Assembly: GCA_029945375.1 (NCBI GenBank)
Contig: CM057061.1
Coordinates: forward strand, 2,294,001 to 2,358,000
From: Agaricus subrufescens
Lineage: Eukaryota; Basidiomycota; Agaricomycetes; Agaricales; Agaricaceae
Reading direction: 5' to 3'
DNA: 64,000 nucleotides
Positions 56,866 through 64,000 of the stretch are shown in pieces. Under the pieces are notes generated by a model. It searched no databases. It saw nothing but the letters and a program-made list of their open reading frames with translations, and was not told the DNA's origin. The first letter of the stretch is position 1. Each line of letters starts with the position of its first letter. Made by a program: the position numbers and the translations under genes.

Positions 56866-58485
56866 TACAGTGACAGACAAAAGGGTTGCAATGTTTGGCA
56901 CCCCTTCAAAGATACCGCTATAGCGTGGGAACTATTAACTATGGAGTCACGTGAGTGGTACCATCTGATAGCACTGCTTCTGTGCTTTCCCACAATATGC
57001 ATATTATTATGTAATACTCAATATTGATGGAGTTATAGGCAGTTTCTTGACAAACTTGACAAAAGTCCATTGCAACCCTTTTGTCCATCTCAGTCACAAA
57101 GTACAAATCTCTACTATTCAGTACTTTGTATACCCTCCCTTGGCCTGAATCACTGCTTCCACTCTCCTAGGCATACCTTCTATCAGATTCTGACACACCT
57201 CTGGTTCTATCTTGTTCCACTCTATATCCACCCTCTCCCAAAGTTCCTTTATCCCCCTTGGTGCTTCTTCATACTCCTCAAGCCTGAGTTTGAGATAATT
57301 CCACAGGTGTTCAATGGGGTTAAGATCAGGAGACTGTGCAGGCCATGGTAAAACATCAATTCCCTTGTCTTTGAACCAGTTTTGAGCTTTTTTGGACCTG
57401 TGTTTGGGGTCATTATCCTGCTGAAAGGTGAAATCCTCCCTCTCTTTCCCATAATACTCCAGGCTAGCCTCCAGGTTCTCCTCCAAAATCTCAACATACA
57501 GTTCACCATCCATCTTACCTTCAATCTGGCATGCATAGCCACATCCTTCCCAGAACATACAACCCCACATCATCAAAGATCCTCCTCCAAACTTCAGAGT
57601 CCCAGACACCAGCCTATCATTCAAGCTCTCCCCCTGTTTTTTCCATACCCACTTCCTCCCATCTGAGCCTAGACGATTGATCTTAGTCTCATCAGACCAT
57701 ACAATACTCTTCCAGTCATGCACAGTCCAGTTTCTATGCTCTATAGCCCACTCCAATCTGTCCCTCTTATGCTTAGCAGTAAGAAGAGGACGTTTAACCT
57801 TAACTACAGCCTTCATGCCAGCGTGGGAAAGATTTCTGCAAATAGTCTTTGAAGATACTGAGTGGGGGAGTGTATGGGTAAGCATTCTTTTGACTTGGGA
57901 GGCATTGTCAGCTTTCTGGGAGGTGATTAAGGATGACATAGCAGGTATCTGAAGGAGAAAGTAGCTTGGGATGGCCACCAGTGGGCTTGGCAAGCTCAGG
58001 TCTGTGCTTAGACCTGACTCTGGATATAGTAGAGAGGTGTAGACCAGTTGTAGCAGAGATGTGATGAGCAAATGCTCCAGAGTCAAGCAAATGGAGGATG
58101 TGAGAGAGCTGACTGGTTGTGAGGGGCTTCATGGCTAAGGAGTGAGTCAATGATGGCTGTTAGATATATAGGAGAGGTGGCTGTGCTGATTTTCATGTTT
58201 GTTGATTGTGGCTGTGCTGAATTTCCCTGTCAATCAACAAAGTCAGGTGACTTTGTTCAACCTTGACTGAGACGGACAAAAGGGTTGCAATGGACTTTTG
58301 TCAAGAAACTGCTTATAACTCCATCAATATTGAGTATTACATAATAATATGCATATTGTGGGAAAGCACAGAAGCAGTGCTATCAGACGGTACCACTCAC
58401 GTGACTCCATAGTTAATATTTCCCACGATATAGCGGTATCTTTGAAGGGGTGCCAAACATTGCAACCCTTTTGTCCGTCACTGTA
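56866..58485 (-). mobile_element. Tc1/mariner transposon in LINE ORF1 (TA duplication)
   Basis: Element 56868-58483 (1616 bp) flanked by TA. Inverted repeats of about 220-230 bp (56868-57096 and 58264-58483) start CAGTGACAGACAAAAGGG. The motif TTGCAACCCTTTTGTCC occurs at both the outer and the inner end of each repeat, an IR/DR layout. Transposase on the minus strand, but frameshifted. Confidence 0.93.
57118..58132 (-). pseudogene. Tc1-type transposase with one frameshift
   Basis: The N-terminal helix-turn-helix part starts at the ATG at 58132 (MKPLTTSQLSHILHLLDSG, STISRVRSKHRPELAKP). It is one frame away from the rest, with the shift near 57925-57945 (after SDTCYVI). The catalytic part is complete: WSDETKINR (first D), QQDNDPKHRSKKAQNWF (second D), and WPAQSPDLNPIEHLWNYLK (E), a DD34E arrangement, ending VIQAKGGYTKY. 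Only the single shift seems to separate it from a full frame, so the insertion is fairly young. Confidence 0.9.
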
Positions 58486-58917
58486 ACATGAAACATATTG
58501 TCAACAAACCCTATCACATTAACAGTATACTAATTTGAATAGAATATGCTAGACCAAGGGAATTTGTCCTGCAGTGTCAAAAATGTTGGTCTTGGTGACA
58601 CGGCACATTGGCCTGCCATATCAACCATCATAAATGTGCTCGATGTGGCGATGGCCACCACACTAACAACCACAACTTTTTCTCCAAATGCTGCACTAAT
58701 AAACATACAGATAATCATATTCCCAAATGCTCACACCCCCCCAAATGCCTCAACTGTGGCGGCACACATGTCGCATTTGACAATCAATGCAAATATAAAC
58801 AACACCAACATGACTGCCAATGGCACTTCAAGCAAAACAAAGAAGATAAAGAGAGACACATCACATCCCGCAAGGCAGCCATTCAGGCTACCAATCCCAA
58901 CAAGGTAATTGACCCTC

Positions 58918-59628
58918 ATGATTAATCACAACCCTACTCCCTCCTTGGATGAGTGTCGAATACTCACCCCTTCTTTATTTAACATCTGGTTGTATAATGC
59001 TAACAAGAGCTGGGAGAACTCATCTCTCACACTCGAACAGTGCACCCCATTTATTGATATTATTTTATTTCAGGAACCCAGATGGAAACAAGTTTGGTCT
59101 CAACCCTCAGCTACCAACAGAGAAGGAGATGATGCCTTTGGTCCCCCCATCCATCCTTCATGGATCCCTATTCTCCCTGCATTTGATAACACCTCTAACT
59201 CATCATTCCACCCCCGAGTACTCACCTATGTCAACAAACAGCTAGCATCACTCCACCCACAATACTGGTCCAACATTGTCAAGCATCAAGATGTGTCAAT
59301 TGTCACACTCAAGCACCCAGGAAGTCTCTGCAAAACCACCAACATAATCAATGTCTATAACGACAGCAGGGCTCAAGAAGGGCTTCATTTTCTGGAATCC
59401 CATACTAATGCCATACCAAACATAGATATATGCACAGGGGATTTCAACATCCAAGATGCTGAATGGGATGCAGGAGCAAGGGCTCATCACAGTCCAAATG
59501 CTCACAGCTCTAGACTCATAGATGTCACTAGCACCCTAGGCACCCTTAGAGCCATACCTACTAACCCCAAAGCCCCAACTCATGTACCGCATCAACATGA
59601 AGGAGTTCACCCATCCATCATCGACCTA
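58918..59628 (+). pseudogene. LINE ORF2, endonuclease domain
   Basis: The ATG at 58918 overlaps the ORF1 stop. Apurinic-like endonuclease motifs: FNIWLYNANKSW (N), DIILFQEPRW (E), INVYND, and the catalytic GDFNIQDAEWD. The end (HPSIIDLQ) is where the 1.55-kb element breaks the frame; in the family an Ile-Asp-Leu motif marks the end of this domain, and it is present. Confidence 0.85.
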
Positions 59629-61179
59629 CAGTGGGCAACAAAACCTTTCCAATGTTTTGTATATTTGTAAAGAACATGCTATAGCAGTCCAAATAAATTG
59701 TGTAAAATCATGGAAATATACAGGAAGGTACATCAGCATCTTGTTTACATGTATGTACAATTCTGTGGCTGTGCTTTGGATTTAAGTTCAGTTTCAAGAG
59801 GGTTTAAGATTGAGGACCATTGGAAAGGTTTTGTTGCTGCTCATTTCAAAGACAGAAAAGGCTAATTGCTGGAGCTTGCAATGATGTTTGTCAGTTGAAA
59901 GTGTTACATAATAATATTCTTATGTTGCTTTCACTATCCTGTGACATGTCACACCTGTTATGTCACACCAAACCACACCAAACCACTTCCAATATTTGAA
60001 AAACATTTAGTCAAATGTTTTTAGTGATAATTTTGTATCTGGTCTCAGAAAAAGTTAGCTTGGAACATAATCACACTTATACAATGTGATTAGACTAGTT
60101 TCAGCTGTTTTTGTAGATGTTTTTCAATGTATAGTCTTATTAAAATATTATATTATCTACTTTTTGGTCACAAATCTCTGGATTCCTAGGTGGTTCTCAT
60201 TCTAAAATTTACTATAGGAGTCTCTAGTGTTCTAATCTTTAATTCTGTTACCTCTAAAGTGTAGTCAAATGTTTTAATTTACCTGGAAATAGCTTGCAAT
60301 GTTAGCATAACATGATAGAATCAGGGGTACACATGTGGACTTATGAAAAACAAGTTTTGATGGACTAAATAATCATGTCATAGGCCCAATATACTAGAAT
60401 AAGTACCTTGTAACAAAGTCAATATAGTTCAATAGTAAGAATAAGAAGAAAAAGGCTAAATCAAAATGGCATATAGAGATAAAGTAATTTACAAGAGGTA
60501 ATACAGTTATCTGCAACTGTACACTCAGTAACTGAATTGAAATTGCTATGGATATTATATATAGAGTAAATGCTCATGTTTTGAAAGTGAATTTGAGATA
60601 CTAACATCCAAGCAGCTTTCAAAATTTGACATAAAAAAAGAAAAAATTATGTTTTCTAGTGAAAAATGGTACAAATACACTGGAAATGATCAAGAGAATA
60701 GCCCCAAGATGTCATGCACATACTTTTGAATAATAAATAGCCCATTTGCACACAAGTAAGCAACTTTAACCTAGGTACAAGATGAGAAGGCTTCAAAGTT
60801 TCAAGCAATAGGAGACTTAGACTATTTTCCAAATTACAGGGGGTTTGGTGTGACATAACAGGTGTGACATGTCACAGGATAGTGAAAGCAACATGAGAAT
60901 ATCATTATGTAACATTTTTAGCTGACAAACATCATTGCAAGCTCCAGCAATTAGCCTTTTCTGTCTTTGAAATGAGCAGCAACAAAACCTTTCCAATCTT
61001 AAACCCTCTTGAAACTGAACTTAAATCCAAAGCACAGCCACAGAATTGTACATACATGTAAACAAGATGCTGATGTACCTTCCTGTATATTTTCATGATT
61101 TTACACAATTTATTTGGACTGCTATAGCATGTTCTTTACAAATGTACAAAACATTGGAAAGGTTTTGTTGCCCACTGTA
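59627..61179. mobile_element. Non-autonomous TA-flanked element (1549 bp) with long inverted repeats
   Basis: Element 59629-61177 between TA duplications. Terminal repeats are 59629-59974 and 60842-61177 (about 340 bp). The end CAGTGGGCAACAAAACC recurs inverted inside each repeat (near 59820 and 60980), an IR/DR layout as in Tc1 elements. No transposase frame in the about 870-bp centre, which is AT-rich. Unrelated in sequence to the Tc1 element at 56868. Confidence 0.9.
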
Positions 61180-63010
61180 TGCTTCACATCCCTGCAGTTT
61201 CTAGAGGACCTGAGGTTCCAAATGATGGTTCAAGATGACAACATCAGCAGACTAGGGTTGGATTACAACCCTATCCTCATCAAAATTCCCAACAAAGGAC
61301 AAGAGGACATGGTTGGCAAGATCTTCCTTGACCACTACTCTAAAGAAGAAGACTCTTTTGTTGAAGAAGTCATCCATAAAACTAACCTCCTTAGAATCAC
61401 CAAAGGTCTCCCAGCAAACCCAGCACAAATCAAGGACTTTACGTCAGGTATGGCATCAATTCTTTCTGAAGCCTGGAAAATGCATGCTGTAATGGCTAAA
61501 CCATCCCACCACTCCAAAAAGTGGTGGGACAAAGAGTGCAAAACCACTTTCAATGACATGAGGCTCAACTGCCAACAAGGTCATAAGTGTGATCCCACTA
61601 GATTTTCGGCCCTTAGGAAAAAGGCCAGAGAAAAGTGGAATGCTCACTTCAGCAAAGCCATCAAATACATGGCTGTTGACAAGAAATGCCCCTGGGACCT
61701 CATTGACTGGACTAGAGAACAGAAACTCCCAGTCACTGAAGCCATCTTGGATATGAACAGTAAACCATGCAATAGTGACAAGTCTCTCTTTGATGCCATT
61801 CACCAAACATTTAACTCTGCTAATGACCATCACATCACCTTTGACAGCATCACTAAAAACCTCCCTCCCCTTCCTCCTCAAACCTGGAACCCTTTTTCCC
61901 CTCTAGAACTCACTGATGCCTTATGCAGCTGTTCCAAGAACTCAACTCCAGGACCAGATCATGTCTCGTGGCACCTACTTAAAAGACTAATCCAATCATC
62001 CCTGGAGTTCACAGCTACCTTTGTCTCATTATGTAATGTGTGCCTCAGCCACGGAACATGGCCCACCCACTTCAAAGAATCCAACTCAGTCATCATCTCA
62101 AAGCCCAACAAACCATCATATGACAAGATCAAGTCATTCTGCCCCATTGTCCTTCTCAACACCACTGGCAAACTATTTGAAAAAATCATTGCCACTCGCC
62201 TCCAATTCAATGGCATCACTCACAACATCATCCACCCTTGCCAGACAGGCAGTATTCTACAAAAATCCACAGAAGATGCAGTGGTTGCCATTACCCACTC
62301 CATTAGGAACATGTGGAGCCACAAACAGGTTGTATCAGTATTAGTGTTTGACATTGCTCAATTCTTTCCATCATTAAATGATTTCATCCTATGTGAAACA
62401 CTGACCCATTTTGGATACCCCCCACAGATTGTTTCCTTTTTTCAAAATTACCTTGTAAACTGTTTCACTTCATATAACATTAACAATAAAAAATCACAAA
62501 AATATGCATGCAATGTAGGAGTCAGACAAGGAAGTGCACTCTCGCCTATCCTGTCTGCACTCTATATTTCTCCTTTTTTCCATCTCCTTGACTACTGGAT
62601 CGAGAATGACAACTCATTTGTTAAACCTATCTCTTCTTTCCTTTCATATGTAGATGATGGACTACTTGTTGCTACAGACTCGGACTATAACTGTACTCAT
62701 GAATCTCTTCTACATGCATACTCACATATCTCTACTTTATTCACAGAATTCAGACTAGTCATGGAACATTCCAAGACAGAGCTCTTCAACTTTGCCAAAA
62801 AGCCTGGTGACCCTAACCCACCTATCAACCTAGGAGTTGAACCCTACACAGGTGACCACCTCCTTATCCCAAAGACTGTCTAGAGATATCTAGGCATCTT
62901 CTTTGACTGCTCACTCACTTTCAAAGACCACATCAAATGATACACTACAAGGTCATTCTCCACCACCAAATGCCTCAAAATCTTAGGGAACTCAGCTAGA
63001 GGTCTCCTCC
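61180..63010 (+). pseudogene. LINE ORF2, reverse transcriptase
   Basis: Resumes after the insertion (FLEDLRFQ...). It has a Trp-rich pre-RT block (SKKWWDKECKTTF) and RT motifs: NSTPGPDHVSWHLLK, FKESNSVIISKPNKP, PIVLLNTTGKLFEKI, VLVFDIAQFFPSLN (catalytic D), GVRQGSALSPILSALY and SYVDDGLLVA (catalytic YVDD). The 589-codon frame stops at 62881 (TAG). Reading continues as RYLGIFFD, with TGA for CGA at 62938 and 63023 (IK*YTT, HHK*LL). Confidence 0.9.
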
Positions 63011-64000
63011 CCCATCACAAATGACTTCTATACACATTGTGCATCGTCTCCATTGCCACATACGGATTGAGATGCTGGTATCAACCTGGCACCTGCGGAT
63101 TTATTGCCAACACCAAAACGTTCAATGCAATGCACTGGTCCGCCTCTTTGTGGATTACTGGAGCCTTTTGCACCACTCTGACAGGGGGCACCCTCACCAT
63201 GGCAGGCCTTGTTCCCATGCATATCATCCTTAAAAAGCTCTTTGACAAATCTAAAGCCTGTGTTGCCACACTCCACCATGGACACACCATACTTGTGCTC
63301 ACATATCGTCATACAGCGCAAGGAACCAAACTACACCCTGATAGTCTAGAAGCAATGTCCAAAACGAGGAGAAAGACTGCTAAGTCCCCATTAGATGTCA
63401 GCAGCATTGAACTCATTGCTGAAACATTCCATCCCACCCACCCTAAAGCTACCCAAGACAGAGATTCATGGACATCCATCGTTCCAAACTCACTCTCATC
63501 CTTTCCCCCTCTTCTCTCAAAGCTCCAAAAGAAGAAATTGAGGCACACCATGACCTCATCTCCAAAATCATTTCATCCCCAGAAGCTCACTCCATATGTG
63601 CCATCATGAGCAGCAAAAAAACAAAAAGACAAGTCAACCAACCCCACACTCCCTAAACACCACCATGCCACATATTCTGTCACACACAAAGGCACCCTCC
63701 TATATACCAAAACCCTCCCTGCCAGATGTTGCACATCCATCACCAATGCTCATACATGGTCAGCCATCATGGCTATTACCAAGATCACAGAGCATATTTG
63801 CAACCACCCCTTACACATCATACAACATGTACAACTCCTATCCCCATGCATCCCAGTCCTCCAAGGACACATATTCAATAGCACGTCTGACAAAGGACGT
63901 TCTATAAACATCACTCTTGCTGGAGCACCAGCAACCTTGTTGAGGCCACACCTCACATACACATCACCATCACTGGGTTCAGGGCCACTAGCATGCCCTG
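63011..64000 (+). pseudogene. LINE ORF2 C-terminal part and RNase H-like remnant
   Basis: 63037-63609 reads the post-RT region (IATYGLRCWYQPG, NAMHWSASLWITGAF, HIILKKLFDKS), which in LINEs links RT to RNase H. After a frame break, 63660-63990 in another frame resembles a decayed RNase H (HKGTLLYTKTLPA, AHTWSAIMAITKITEHI). It runs out of the window. Confidence 0.65.

Larger units (their letters stand above)
54242..58925 (+). pseudogene. LINE ORF1 (gag-like, zinc knuckles), interrupted twice
   Basis: The ATG at 54242 opens MSDSYIPNSQLTPPPLP. Coding blocks: 54242-55200, 55495-56867 and 58486-58925. The middle block has a Pro/Lys-rich linker and a globular part (THLTDIGSIIEHMNKTL, HIYLSIIPKENDFKD, ILKGFDFYMTPYS). 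The last block carries CCHC-type knuckles (CARCGDGHHTNN, CLNCGGTHVAFDNQC) and a basic tail. TGA replaces CGA after KCAM, AKF and HLGT. The solo LTR and Tc1 element both lie in coding sequence. Confidence 0.8.
54120..64000 (+). mobile_element. LINE (non-LTR retrotransposon), two ORFs, continues past the window
   Basis: Order: 5' leader, ORF1 (54242-58925, with two insertions), ORF2 endonuclease (58918-59628), insertion, reverse transcriptase (61180-about 63010) and RNase H-like remnants to the edge. ORF1 ends with zinc knuckles and its stop overlaps the ORF2 ATG by 8 nt. This layout fits the fungal Tad-like or a related clade. Multiple stops, mostly TGA for CGA, plus frameshifts show it is inactive. 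Confidence 0.85.

Noticed and set aside
59780..60860. Short frames in the AT-rich centre of the TA element
   Set aside because: All are short, lack conserved motifs and lie inside a non-coding transposon.

Overview
The window looks like a transposon-rich stretch of a mushroom-forming basidiomycete (Agaricomycetes) genome. The genes are cut by many introns of about 40-60 nt. The NACHT proteins carry the 'DPPPRCQPGTR' linker typical of Agaricomycete STAND proteins. The mobile elements (Ty3/Gypsy with chromodomain, Ty1/Copia, DIRS-like, a LINE, Tc1, hAT MITE) are the usual basidiomycete set. I cannot name the species from sequence alone.

The non-transposon part is one locus amplified many times. 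The ancestral unit appears to be amidase (-) / four-helix membrane protein (-) / NACHT P-loop protein (+), with the last two genes head to head over only 120-150 bp. The only near-complete amidase is at the left edge (1-2246). NACHT genes with long open frames start at 2964, 7024, 10482, 37451 and 42141. Relic NACHT copies lie at 34738-35275 (3' end only), 47825-49376 (CpG-decayed) and 53380-54112 (fragments). The membrane-protein partner is intact only at 36506-37326 and 41235-42059; elsewhere it is deleted, frameshifted or cut to its first exon. Amidase scraps at 35880-36420 and 40860-40910 sit where the three-gene unit predicts them.

The middle (13.3-34.7 kb) is a nest of retroelements. 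A Gypsy element (LTRs of about 275-290 bp at 15275 and 30834) has a Copia element (15535-22805) inside its 5' LTR, with a GTTAC target duplication. A separate family of about 1.38-kb LTRs has inserted in Copia, in the Gypsy body and elsewhere, five copies in all. One of these copies holds a further 602-bp solo LTR, and a hAT-type MITE sits in the Gypsy integrase. A DIRS-like fragment follows on the minus strand. A second Copia fragment (46168-47824) carries a solo LTR and abuts a decayed NACHT copy. The right end (54.2-64 kb) is one LINE running out of the window, broken by a solo LTR, a Tc1 transposon and a 1.55-kb non-autonomous TA-flanked element.

Most nonsense codons in the retroelements are TGA where CGA (Arg) is expected, which points to mutation of methylated CpG. 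The NACHT array near 3-13 kb and 37-45 kb is spared, while the NACHT copies next to transposons (47.8 and 53.4 kb) are not. Functionally, the intact part encodes NACHT STAND proteins, presumably intracellular sensors, with an RS-rich N-terminus and a variable C-terminal module, plus a small membrane protein from the shared promoter. A joint role is a hypothesis; shared duplication alone could explain the pairing.
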